The position numbers and the translations under genes were made by a program. Positions 42,801 through 53,741 of a stretch of 64,000 bases of DNA are shown here, piece after piece; the first letter of the stretch is position 1, and each line of letters opens with the position of its first letter. The stretch spans positions 9,968,629 to 10,032,628 of the forward strand of contig OU452228.1 of NCBI GenBank assembly GCA_911728455.2. The letters run 5' to 3'. The notes below the pieces were generated by a model, which made no database searches, had not been told where the DNA came from, and was given only the letters and a program-made list of their open reading frames with translations. This stretch comes from Marthasterias glacialis. Its lineage: Eukaryota > Echinodermata > Asteroidea > Forcipulatida > Asteriidae.

Positions 42801-45800
42801 TTGGTCCAAAATTGAAAATCTCTCAAGGGGGGGTAACGGTGACTTTTTCGGTTTTTTGGCCCAAAAAGAAGGGCCCTAAAATCCTGGATATTTTCCAAAC
42901 TAAGGCAGATCCGGACCTGCAAAGTGTGGGGCTGGGGTCGGGGAGGTTCCCTCTTAAGTTGGTAGAGCAAAAACGACATTGAAATTTTGGTCCAAAATTA
43001 AAAATCTCTCAAGGGGGGGTTACGGTGACTTTTTCGGTTTTTTGGCCCAAAAAGAAGGGCCCTAAAATCCTGGATATTTTTCAAACTAAGGCAGATCCGG
43101 ACCTGCAAAGTGTAGGGCTGGGGTCGGGGGAGGTTCCCTCTTGAGTTGGTAGAGCAAAAACGACTTTGAAATTTTGGTCCAAAATTGAAAATCTCTCAAG
43201 GGGGGGTAACGGTGACTTTTTCGGTTTTTTGGCCCAAAAAGAAGGGCCCTAAAATCCTGGATATTTTTCAAACTAAGGCAGATCCGGACCTGCAAAGTGT
43301 AGGGCTGGGGTCGGGGGAGGTTCCCACTTGAGTTGGTAGAGCAAAAACGACTTTGAAATTTTGGTCCAAAATTAAAAATCTCTCAAGGGGGGGTAACGGT
43401 GACTTTTTCGTTTTTTTTGCCCCAAAACAAGGGCCCTAAAATCCTGGATATTTTCCAAACTAAGGCAGATCCGGACCTGCAAAGTGTAGGGCTGGGGTCG
43501 GGGGAGGTTCCCTCTTGAGTTGGTAGAGCAAAAACGACTTTGAAATTTTGGTCCAAAATTAAAAATCTCTCAAGGGGGGGTAACGGTGACTTTTTCGGTT
43601 TTTTGGCCCAAAAAGAAGGGCCCTAAGATCCTGGATATTTTCCAAACGAAGGCAGATCCGGACCTGCAAAGTGTAGGGCTGGGGTCGGGGGAGGTTCCCA
43701 CTTGAGTTGGTAGAGCAAAAACGACTTTGAAATTTTGGTCCAAAATTGAAAATCTCTCAAGGGGGGGTAACGGTGACTTTTTCGGTTTTTTGGCCCAAAA
43801 AGAAGGGCCCTAAAATCCTGGATATTTTCCAAACTAAGGCAGATCCGGACCTGCAAAGTGTAGGGCTGGGGTCGGGGGAGGTTCCCACTTGAGTTGGTAG
43901 AGCAAAAACGACTTTGAAATTTTGGTCCAAAATTAAAAATCTCTCAAGGGGGGGTAACGGTGACTTTTTCGGTTTCTTGGCCCAAAAAGAAGGGCCCTAA
44001 AATCCTGGATATTTTCCAAACTAAGGCAGATCCGGACCTGCAAAGTGTAGGGCTGGGGTCGGGGGAGGTTCCCACTTGAGTTGGTAGAGCAAAAACGACT
44101 TTGAAATTTTGGTCCAAAATTAAAAATCTCTCAAGGGGGGGTAACGGTGACTTTTTCGGTTTTTTTGCCCAAAAAGAAGGGCCCTAAAATCCTGGATATT
44201 TTTCAAACTAAGGCAGATCCGGACCTGCAAAGTGTAGGGCTGGGGTCGGGGGAGGTTCCCACTTGAGTTGGTAGAGCAAAAACGACTTTGAAATTTTGGT
44301 CCAAAATTGAAAATCTCTCAAGGGGGGGTAACGGTGACTTTTTCGGTTTTTTGGCCCAAAAAGAAGGGCCCTAAAATCCTGGATATTTTCCAAACTAAGG
44401 CAGATCCGGACCTGCAAAGTGTAGGGCTGGGGTCGGGGGAGGTTCCCACTTGAGTTGGTAGAGCAAAAACGACTTTGAAATTTTGGTCCAAAATTAAAAA
44501 TCTCTCAAGGGGGGGTAACGGTGACTTTTTCGGTTTCTTGGCCCAAAAAGAAGGGCCCTAAAATCCTGGATATTTTCCAAACTAAGGCAGATCCGGACCT
44601 GCAAAGTGTAGGGCTGGGGTCGGGGGAGGTTCCCACTTGAGTTGGTAGAGCAAAAACGACTTTGAAATTTTGGTCCAAAATTAAAAATCTCTCAAGGGGG
44701 GGTAACGGTGACTTTTTCGGTTTTTTGGCCCAAAAAGAAGGGCCCTAAAATCCTGGATATTTTTCAAACTAAGGCAGATCCGGACCTGCAAAGTGTAGGG
44801 CTGGGGTCGGGGGAGGTTCCCACTTGAGTTGGTAGAGCAAAAACGACTTTGAAATTTTGGTCCAAAATTAAAAATCTCTCAAGGGGGGGTAACGGTGACT
44901 TTTTCGGTTTTTTTGCCAAAATACAAGGGCCCTAAAATCGTGGATATTTTCCAAACTAAGGCAGATTCGGACCTGCAAAGTGTAGGGCTGGGGTCGGGGG
45001 AGGTTCCCTCTTGAGTTGGTAGAGCAAAAACGACTTTGAAATTTTGGTCCAAAATTAAAAATCTCTCAAGGGGGGGTAACGGTGACTTTTTCGGTTTTTT
45101 GGCCCAAAAAGAAGGGCCCTAAAATCCTGGATATTTTCCAAACTAAGGCAGATCCGGACCTGCAAAGTGTGGGGCTGGGGTCGGGGAGGTTCCCTCTTAA
45201 GTTGGTAGAGCAAAAACGACATTGAAATTTTGATCCAAAATTAAAAATCTCTCAAGGGGGGGGGGGGTAACGGTGACTTTTTCGTTTTTTTGGCCCAAAA
45301 AGACGGGCCCTAAAATCCTGGATATTTTTCAAACTAAGGCAGATCCGGACCTGCAAAGTGTAGGGCTGGGGTCGGGGGAGGTTCCCACTTGAGTTGGTAG
45401 AGCAAAAACGACTTTGAAATTTTGGTCCAAAATTAAAAATCTCTCAAGGGGGGGTAACGGTGACTTTTTCGGTTTTTTGGCCCAAAAAGAAGGGCCGTAA
45501 GATCCTGGATATTTTCCAAACGAAGGCAGATCCGGACCTGCAAAGTGTAGGGCTGGGGTCGGGGGAGGTTCCCACTTGAGTTGGTAGAGCGAAAACGACT
45601 TTGAAATTTTGGTCCAAAATTAAAAATCTCTCAAGGGGGGGTAACGGTGACTTTTTCGGTTTTTTGGCCCAAAAAGAAGGCCCTAAAATCCTGGATATTT
45701 TCCAAACTAAGGCAGATCCGGACCTGCAAAGTGTAGGGCTGGGGTCGGGGGAGGTTCCCTCTTGAGTTGGTAGAGCAAAAACGACTTTGAAATTTTGGTC

Positions 45801-47900
45801 CAAAATTGAAAATCTCTCAAGGGGGGGTAACGGTGACTTTTTCGGTTTTTTGGCCCAAAAAGAAGGGCCCTAAAATCCTGGATATTTTCCAAACTAAGGC
45901 AGATCCGGACCTGCAAAGTGTGGGGCTGGGGTCGGGGAGGTTCCCTCTTAAGTTGGTAGAGCAAAAACGACATTGAAATTTTGGTCCAAAATTAAAAATC
46001 TCTCAAGGGGGGGTTACGGTGACTTTTTCGTTTTTTTGGCCCAAAAAGAAGGGCCCTAAAATCCTGGATATTTTTCAAACTAAGGCAGATCCGGACCTGC
46101 AAAGTGTAGGGCTGGGGTCGGGGGAGGTTCCCTCTTGAGTTGGTAGAGCAAAAACGACTTTGAAATTTTGGTCCAAAATTGAAAATCTCTCAAGGGGGGG
46201 TAACGGTGACTTTTTCGGTTTTTTGGCCCAAAAAGAAGGGCCCTAAAATCCTGGATATTTTTCAAACTAAGGCAGATCCGGACCTGCAAAGTGTAGGGCT
46301 GGGGTCGGGGGAGGTTCCCACTTGAGTTGGTAGAGCAAAAACGACTTTGAAATTTTGGTCCAAAATTAAAAATCTCTCAAGGGGGGGTAACGGTGACTTT
46401 TTCGTTTTTTTTGCCCCAAAACAAGGGCCCTAAAATCCTGGATATTTTCCAAACTAAGGCAGATCCGGACCTGCAAAGTGTAGGGCTGGGGTCGGGGGAG
46501 GTTCCCTCTTGAGTTGGTAGAGCAAAAACGACTTTGAAATTTTGGTCCAAAATTAAAAATCTCTCAAGGGGGGGTAACGGTGACTTTTTCGGTTTTTTGG
46601 CCCAAAAAGAAGGGCCCTAAGATCCTGGATATTTTCCAAACGAAGGCAGATCCGGACCTGCAAAGTGTAGGGCTGGGGTCGGGGGAGGTTCCCTCTTGAG
46701 TTGGTAGAGCAAAAACGACTTTGAAATTTTGGTCCAAAATTGAAAATCTCTCAAGGGGGGGTAACGGTGACTTTTTCGGTTTTTTGGCCCAAAAAGAAGG
46801 GCCCTAAAATCCTGGATATTTTCCAAACTAAGGCAGATCCGGACCTGCAAAGTGTAGGGCTGGGGTCGGGGGAGGTTCCCACTTGAGTTGGTAGAGCAAA
46901 AACGACTTTGAAATTTTGGTCCAAAATTAAAAATCTCTCAAGGGGGGGTAACGGTGACTTTTTCGGTTTCTTGGCCCAAAAAGAAGGGCCCTAAAATCCT
47001 GGATATTTTCCAAACTAAGGCAGATCCGGACCTGCAAAGTGTAGGGCTGGGGTCGGGGGAGGTTCCCACTTGAGTTGGTAGAGCAAAAACGACTTTGAAA
47101 TTTTGGTCCAAAATTAAAAATCTCTCAAGGGGGGGTAACGGTGACTTTTTCGGTTTTTTGGCCCAAAAAGAAGGGCCCTAAAATCCTGGATATTTTTCAA
47201 ACTAAGGCAGATCCGGACCTGCAAAGTGTAGGGCTGGGGTCGGGGGAGGTTCCCACTTGAGTTGGTAGAGCAAAAACGACTTTGAAATTTTGGTCCAAAA
47301 TTAAAAATCTCTCAAGGGGGGGTAACGGTGACTTTTTCGGTTTTTTTGCCAAAATACAAGGGCCCTAAAATCGTGGATATTTTCCAAACTAAGGCAGATT
47401 CGGACCTGCAAAGTGTAGGGCTGGGGTCGGGGGAGGTTCCCTCTTGAGTTGGTAGAGCAAAAACGACTTTGAAATTTTGGTCCAAAATTAAAAATCTCTC
47501 AAGGGGGGGTAACGGTGACTTTTTCGGTTTTTTGGCCCAAAAAGAAGGGCCCTAAAATCCTGGATATTTTCCAAACTAAGGCAGATCCGGACCTGCAAAG
47601 TGTGGGGCTGGGGTCGGGGAGGTTCCCTCTTAAGTTGGTAGAGCAAAAACGACATTGAAATTTTGATCCAAAATTAAAAATCTCTCAAGGGGGGGGGGGG
47701 GGGTAACGGTGACTTTTTCGTTTTTTTGGCCCAAAAAGACGGGCCCTAAAATCCTGGATATTTTTCAAACTAAGGCAGATCCGGACCTGCAAAGTGTAGG
47801 GCTGGGGTCGGGGGAGGTTCCCACTTGAGTTGGTAGAGCAAAAACGACTTTGAAATTTTGGTCCAAAATTAAAAATCTCTCAAGGGGGGGTAACGGTGAC
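39865..47900. repeat. Nested higher-order repeats of 10, 13 and 16 monomers
   Basis: The variant agcgaaaacg is at 40,721, 42,594 and 45,588 (spacings 1,873 and 2,994 bp, 10 and 16 monomers). A monomer with tgccaaaatacaaggg and atcgtgg occurs near 44,915 and 47,348 (2,433 bp, 13 monomers). Monomers with cgacattgaaa, a TTTTCAAAC variant and cttaagttgg are intermixed in shared order. Different spacings for neighbouring markers imply successive overlapping duplications and deletions, not one clean higher-order period. Confidence 0.78.
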
Positions 47901-49098
47901 TTTTTCGGTTTTTTGGCCCAAAAAGAAGGGCCGTAAGATCCTGGATATTTTCCAAACGAAGGCAGATCCTGACCTGCAAAGTGTAGGGCTGAGGTCGGGG
48001 GAGGTTCCCACTTGAGTTGGTAGAGCAAAAACGACTTTGAAATTTTGGTCCAAAATTGAAAATCTCTCAAGGGGGGGTAACGGTGACTTTTTCGGTTTTT
48101 TGGCCCAAAAAGAAGGGCCCTAAAGTCCTGGATATTTTCCAAACTAAGGCAGATCCGGACCTGCAAAGTGTAGGGCTGGGGTCGGGGGAGGTTCCCACTT
48201 GAGTTGGTAGAGCAAAAACGACTTTGAAATTTTGGTCCAAAATTAAAAATCTCTCAAGGGGGGGGGGGGGGGTAACGGTGACTTTTTCGGTTTTTTCTGC
48301 CCAAAAAGAAGGGCCCTAAAATCCTGGATATTTTCCAAACTAAGGCAGATCCGGACCTGCAAAGTGTAGGGCTGGGGTCGGGGGAGGTTCCCACTTGAGT
48401 TGGTAGAGCAAAAACGACTTTGAAATTTTGGTCCAAAATTAAAAATCTCTCAAGGGGGGGGGGGGGGGGGGGTAACGGTGACTTTTTCGGTTTTTTGGCC
48501 CAAAAAGAAGGGCCCTAAAATCCTGGATATTTTTCAAACTAAGGCAGATCCGGACCTGCAAAGTGTAGGGCTGGGGTCGGGGGAGGTTCCCACTTGAGTT
48601 GGTAGAGCAAAAACGACTTTGAAATTTTGGTCCAAAATTAAAAATCTCTCAAGGGGGGGTAACGGTGACTTTTTCGTTTTTTTTGCCCCAAAACAAGGGC
48701 CCTAAAATCCTGGATATTTTCCAAACTAAGGCAGATCCTGACCTGCAAAGTGTAGGGCTGGGGTCGGGGGAGGTTCCCTCTTGAGTTGGTAGAGCAAAAA
48801 CGACTTTGAAATTTTGGTCCAAAATTAAAAATCTCTCAAGGGGGGGTAACGGTGACTTTTTCGTTTTTTTGGCCCAAAAAGAAGGGCCCTAAAATCCTGG
48901 ATATTTTCCAAACTAAGGCAGATCCGGACCTGCAAAGTGTGGGTCTGGGGTCGGGGAGGTTCCCTCTTAAGTTGGTAGAGCAAAAACGACATTGAAATTT
49001 TGGTCCAAAATTAAAAATCTCTCAAGGGGGGGTAACGGTGACTTTTTCGTTTTTTTGGCCCAAAAAGAAGGGCCCTAAAATCCTGGATATTTTTCAAA

Positions 49099-52000
49099 CT
49101 AAGGCAGATCCGGACCTGCAAAGTGTAGGGCTGGGGTCAGGGGAGGTTCCCTCTTGAGTTGGTAGAACAAAAACGACTTTGAAATTTTGGTCCAAAATTG
49201 AAAATCTCTCAAGGGGGGGTAACGGTGACTTTTTCGTTTTTTTGGCCGAAAAAGACGGGCCCTAAAATCGTGGATATTTTCCAAACTAAGGCAGATCCGG
49301 ACCTGCAAAGTGTAGGGCTGGGGTCGGGGGAGGTTCCCTCTTGAGTTGGTAGAGCAAAAACGACTTTGAAAATTTGGTCCAAAATTGAAAATCTCTCAAG
49401 GGGGGGTAACGGTGACTTTTTGGGGGGTTTTGGCCCAAAAAGAAGGGCTTTTAAATCGTGGATAATTTCCAATTTAAGGCAGATCCGGACCTGCAAAGTG
49501 TAGGGCTGGGGTCGGGGGAGGTTCCCTCTTGAGTTGGTAGAGCAAAAACGACTTTGAAATTTTGGTCCAAAATTGAAAATCTATCAAGGGGAGGGGGGTA
49601 ACGGTGACTTTTTCGGTTTTTTGGCCCAAAATAGAAGGGCCCTAAAATCGTGGATATTTTCCAAACTAAGGCAGATCCGGACCTGCAAAGTGTAGGGCTG
49701 GGGTCGGGGGAGGTTCCCTCTTGAGTTGGTAGAGCAAAAACGACTGTGAAAATTTGGTCCAAAATTGAAAATCTCTCAAGGGGGGGTAACGGTGACTTTT
49801 TCGGTTTTTTGGCCCAAAAAGAAGGGCCCTAAAATCCTGGATATTTTCCAAACTAAGGCAGATCCGGACCTGCAAAGTGTAGGGCTGGGGTCGGGGGAGG
49901 TTCCCTCTTGAGTTGGTAGAGCAAAAACGACTTTGAAATTTTGGTCCAAAATTGAAAATCTCTCAAGGGGGGGTAACGGTGACTTTTTCGGTTTTTTGGC
50001 CCAAAAAGAAGGGCCCTAAAATACTGGATATTTTCCAAACTAAGGCAGATCCGGACCTGCAAAGTGTAGGGCTGGGGTCAGGGGAGGTTCCCTCTTGAGT
50101 TGGTAGAACAAAAACGACTTTGAAATTTTGGTCCAAAATTGAAAATCTCTCAAGGGGGGGTAACGGTGACTTTTTCGTTTTTTTGGCCGAAAAAGACGGG
50201 CCCTAAAATCCTGGATATTTTCCAAACTAAGGCAGATCCGGACCTGCAAAGTGTAGGGCTGGGGTCGGGGGAGGTTCCCTCTTGAGTTGGTAGAGCAAAA
50301 ACGACTTTGAAAATTTGGTCCAAAATTGAAAATCTCTCAAGGGGGGGTAACGGTGACTTTTTGGGGGGTTTTGGCCCAAAAAGAAGGGCTTTTAAATCGT
50401 GGATAATTTCCAATTTAAGGCAGATCCGGACCTGCAAAGTGTAGGGCTGGGGTCGGGGGAGGTTCCCTCTTGAGTTGGTAGAGCAAAAACGACTTTGAAA
50501 TTTTGGTCCAAAATTGAAAATCTATCAAGGGGAGGGGGGTAACGGTGACTTTTTCGGTTTTTTGGCCCAAAATAGAAGGGCCCTAAAATCGTGGATATTT
50601 TCCAAACTAAGGCAGATCCGGACCTGCAAAGTGTAGGGCTGGGGTCGGGGGAGGTTCCCTCTTGAGTTGGTAGAGCAAAAACGACTGTGAAAATTTGGTC
50701 CAAAATTGAAAATCTCTCAAGGGGGGGTAACGGTGACTTTTTTGGGGTTTTTGGCCCAAAAAGAAGGGCTTTTAAATCGTGGATAATTTCCAATTTAAGG
50801 CAGATCCGGACCTGCAAAGTGTAGGGCTGGGGTCGGGGGAGGTTCCCTCTTGAGTTGGTAGAGGAAAAACGACTTTGAAATTTTGGTCCAAAATTGAAAA
50901 TCTATCAAGGGGAGGGGGGGGTAACGGTGACTTTTTCGGTTTTTTGGCCCAAAATAGAAGGGCCCTAAAATCGTGGATATTTTCCAAACTAAGGCAGATC
51001 CGGACCTGCAAAGTGTAGGGCTGGGGTCGGGGGAGGTTCCCTCTTGAGTTGGTAGGGCAAAAACGACTTTGAAATTTTGGTCCAAAATTGAAAATCTCTC
51101 AAGGGGGGGGGGGGGGGGGTAACGGTGACTTTTTCGTTTTTTTGGCCCAAAAAGAAGGGCCCTAAAATACTGGATATTTTCCAAACTAAGGCAGATCCGG
51201 ACCTGCAAAGTGTAGGGCTGGGGTCAGGGGAGGTTCCCTCTTGAGTTGGTAGAACAAAAACGACTTTGAAATTTTGGTCCAAAATTGAAAATCTCTCAAG
51301 GGGGGGTAACGGTGACTTTTTCGGTTTTTTGGCCGAAAAAGACGGGCCCTAAAATCCTGGATATTTTCCAAACTAAGGCAGATCCGGACCTGCAAAGTGT
51401 AGGGCTGGGGTCGGGGGAGGTTCCCTCTTGAGTTGGTAGAGCAAAAACGACTTTGAAAATTTGGTCCAAAATTGAAAATCTCTCAAGGGGGGGTAACGGT
51501 GACTTTTTGGGGGTTTTTGGCCCAAAAAGAAGGGCTTTTAAATCGTGGATAATTTCCAATTTAAGGCAGATCCGGACCTGCAAAGTGTAGGGCTGGGGTC
51601 GGGGGAGGTTCCCTCTTGAGTTGGTAGAGCAAAAACGACTTTGAAATTTTGGTCCAAAATTGAAAATCTGTCAAGGGGAGGGGGGTAACGGTGACTTTTT
51701 CGGTTTTTTGGCCCAAAATAGAAGGGCCCTAAAATCGTGGATATTTTCCAAACTAAGGCAGATCCGGACCTGCAAAGTGTAGGGCTGGGGTCGGGGGAGG
51801 TTCCCTCTTGAGTTGGTAGGGCAAAAACGACTTTGAAATTTTTGTCCAAAATTGAAAATCTCTCAAGGGGGGGGGGGGGGGTAACGGTGACTTTTTCGGT
51901 TTTTTGGCCCAAAAAGAAGGGCCCTAAAATCCTGGATATTTTCCAAATGAAGGCAGATCCGGACCTGCAAAGTGTAGGGCTGGGTTCGGGGGAGGTTCCC

Positions 52001-52120
52001 TCTTGAGTTGGTAGAGCAAAAACGACTTTGAAATTTTGGTCCAAAATTGAAAATCTCTCAAGGGGGGGGGTAACGGTGACTTTTTCGGTTTTTTGGCCCA
52101 AAATAGAAGGGCCCTAAAAT
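49099..52120. repeat. Right-edge satellite sub-block, 5- and 6-monomer duplications with diverged monomers
   Basis: The variant gtcaggggagg together with gtagaacaaaaacg lies at about 49,138, 50,079 and 51,225, with spacings of 941 and 1,146 bp. A strongly altered monomer with gggcttttaaatcgtgg and aatttccaatttaagg occurs near 49,447, 50,388, 50,768 and 51,533 and nowhere to the left. Many monomers here read aaaatcgtgg where the rest of the array has aaaatcctgg. The block is visibly more diverged than the array interior. Confidence 0.8.
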
Positions 52121-52560
52121 CGTGGATATTTTCCAAACTAAGGCAGATCCGGACCTGCAAAGTGTAGGGCTGGGGTCGGGGAGGTTCCCTCATGAGCTGG
52201 TAGAGCAAAAACGTTTTGAAAATTTTGGTCCAAAATTGAAAATCTCTCAAGGGGGGTAACGGTGACTTTTTCGGTATTTTGGCCCAAAAAGAAGGGCCCT
52301 ACAATCGTGGATATTTTCCAAACTAAGGCAGATCCGGACCTGCAAAGTATAGGGCTGGGGTCGGGGGAGGTTCCCTCTTGAGTTGGTAGAGCAAAAGCGA
52401 CTTTGAAATCCTGGTCCAAAATTGAAGATCTCTCATGGGGGGGGGGGGGGGGGGTAACGGTGACATTATCGTTTTTTTTTTACCAAAAAGCGGTGGCCTA
52501 AAGTCGTGGATATTTTCAAAACTAACGCAGATCCGGACCTGCAAAGTATAGGGCTGGGGT

Positions 52561-52612
52561 AACGGTTTTCATTTTTTTTTTTTTTTTTTTTTGCTTGGGG
52601 GGGGGGGGGGGG
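52561..52612. repeat. Homopolymer tracts at the satellite edge (T-run, then G-run)
   Basis: Immediately after the last recognisable monomer there is a T-run of about 24 and, after gcttg, a G-run of about 17. They sit where the G-tract and T-tract of a monomer would be expected and are probably expanded remnants of them. Confidence 0.7.
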
Positions 52613-52833
52613 CATACATTTCTGCAGGGGGCGAGGTTGGATGGTAACTTTGATTTGTTAGGCTTCTGGGGGAAAGATTTGTGTTGAAAAACGTCGATAA
52701 ATTTTCCCGAACAAACGGAAATCTGGAGTTCAAGTGTGAATCGGTGTCTTTGGGGAAGAGGTGCTTTCTTCTGTTGGTATTGTGAAATCGACTATGTGAT
52801 GTTGGTCCATATTGCCGGAGGTTGTGAATCAAA
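52613..52833. repeat. Strongly diverged satellite monomer
   Basis: The sequence can be aligned by eye with the satellite in the same orientation. A G-run is followed by atggtaactttg (compare taacggtgacttt), ggcttctggggg, gttgaaaaacgtcgataaat, attttcccgaacaaacgg (compare attttccaaactaagg), caagtgtgaatcggtg, ttggtattgtgaaatcgact and tgttggtcca (compare ttttggtcca). Divergence is far higher than between any two monomers of the array. It is probably an old monomer no longer homogenised with it. Confidence 0.7.
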
Positions 52834-53029
52834 AAGAAATTGAAGCAGCTCTGGAACACCACCCCTTTGGCAATTACTGTGGAAACAATCGATAATTGTT
52901 TATGCTAGAAAGATGTGTTGGTACCTGCAGTTACCTCCAGTAGTCCAGCATCCGAAAAAAGTCTTGTACGGCCATCCGGCGGCATCTTTAGCGGGCATGC
53001 TTCCGACGCTCCTCCAAAGCATGTCCAAA

Positions 53030-53100
53030 GGGACCTCTGTACACGGAGCTGTCAGTGAGTAAGAAATACATCAGTTACCTAAGGGCATATCTAACACATT
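53030..53100. repeat. Probable outlying copy of the 400-bp degenerate repeat
   Basis: The core gggacctctgtacacggagc followed by tgtcagtgagtaagaaa resembles cores further right (gggactttgtacaccatgct, gggaacttgtacacaatgct). The stretch from 52,834 up to this copy shows nothing else recognisable. The match is short, so the call is tentative. Confidence 0.4.
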
Positions 53101-53107
53101 ACAATAT

Positions 53108-53330
53108 TTCTCAAAAGGAGGGGGGCTGGGTAACGGTGACTTGCTGGGATCCGGGGGTGAAACCTTTGTGCTGAAAAATCGTCCGAATTAAGGCAAATTC
53201 GGGCTTGGAAGTTAAGCGCTGCTGTATCGGGGGGATGTGCCCCCTACACTTGGTATCCAAAAGACGACTTTAAAATATTGCTCCAAAATTGAAAATTTCC
53301 GAAGGGGGATGGTGACGGTAACTTTTGAGG
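53108..53330. repeat. Diverged satellite monomer plus the start of the next one
   Basis: Landmarks of the 187-bp unit are present in order: an expanded G-tract followed by gggtaacggtgac, gtgctgaaaaatcgtccg, gaattaaggcaaattcggg, a G-run before atgtgccccctacacttgg, agacgactttaaaatattgc and tccaaaattgaaaatttccg. The next monomer begins with gaagggggatggtgacggta and is then broken by the microsatellite. Orientation is the same as in the main array. Confidence 0.78.
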
Positions 53331-53622
53331 ATTTTTATTTATTTATTTTATTTACTTATTTATTTACTTATTTATATACTGATTTATATACTTATTTATT
53401 TATATACTTATTTATTTATATACTTATTTATTTATTTACTTATTTATTACTTATTTATTTACTTACTTATTTATTTACTTACCTTGCTTACTTGCTTGCC
53501 TGCATGCCCGCTTGCCCGCTTGCCCGCTTGCCCGCTTGCCCGCTTGCCCGCTTGCCCGCTTGCCCGCTTGCTTGATTGCTTGCTTACTTACTTATTTTCT
53601 TACTTATTTACTTGTTTACTTA

Positions 53623-53673
<51 letters not shown>

Positions 53674-53741
53674 TATTTTATTTATTTATTTATTTTTTTA
53701 AATTTATTTATTTAGTTATTTTTTTAATTATTTATTTAGGT
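53331..53741. repeat. Tetranucleotide microsatellite with concentric variant layers
   Basis: From both ends inwards the unit changes in the same order: TTTA, then CTTA, then CTTG, with a core of the 8-mer CTTGCCCG repeated about eight times near 53,505-53,568. The layers mirror each other around the core. Open frames across this block are simple-repeat translations. Confidence 0.92.

Larger units (their letters stand above)
1..52560. repeat. 187-bp satellite DNA array, about 280 tandem monomers
   Basis: A continuous head-to-tail array fills the first 52.5 kb and is cut by the left edge. The usual monomer is 187 bp when its G-tract holds 7 G. Landmarks in order are: an A/T-rich start (aaaattgaaaatctctcaag), a G-tract of 5 to 21 G, taacggtgac, T5-CGG-T6, a small inverted repeat (ggccc, 8-nt A-rich loop, gggcc), gatattttccaaactaagg, a G-rich block (agggctggggtcgggggagg), and gttggtagagcaaaaacgac. 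Copies differ by a few substitutions and by G-tract length. No unrelated sequence or inverted copy interrupts the array. Minus-strand frames of 60 to 339 codons occur throughout, but they start at TTG, are repeat translations, and change frame with G-tract length, so I do not call them genes. I do not recognise the family. Centromeric or heterochromatic satellite is an inference from size and arrangement. Confidence 0.97.

Noticed and set aside
1..52560. CRISPR-like regular repeats
   Set aside because: There are no unique spacers. Monomers are directly adjacent, and the context is eukaryotic.
1..52560. CENP-B box in the monomer
   Set aside because: I looked for the nTTCGnnnnAnnCGGGn pattern on both strands of the common monomer and did not find it.
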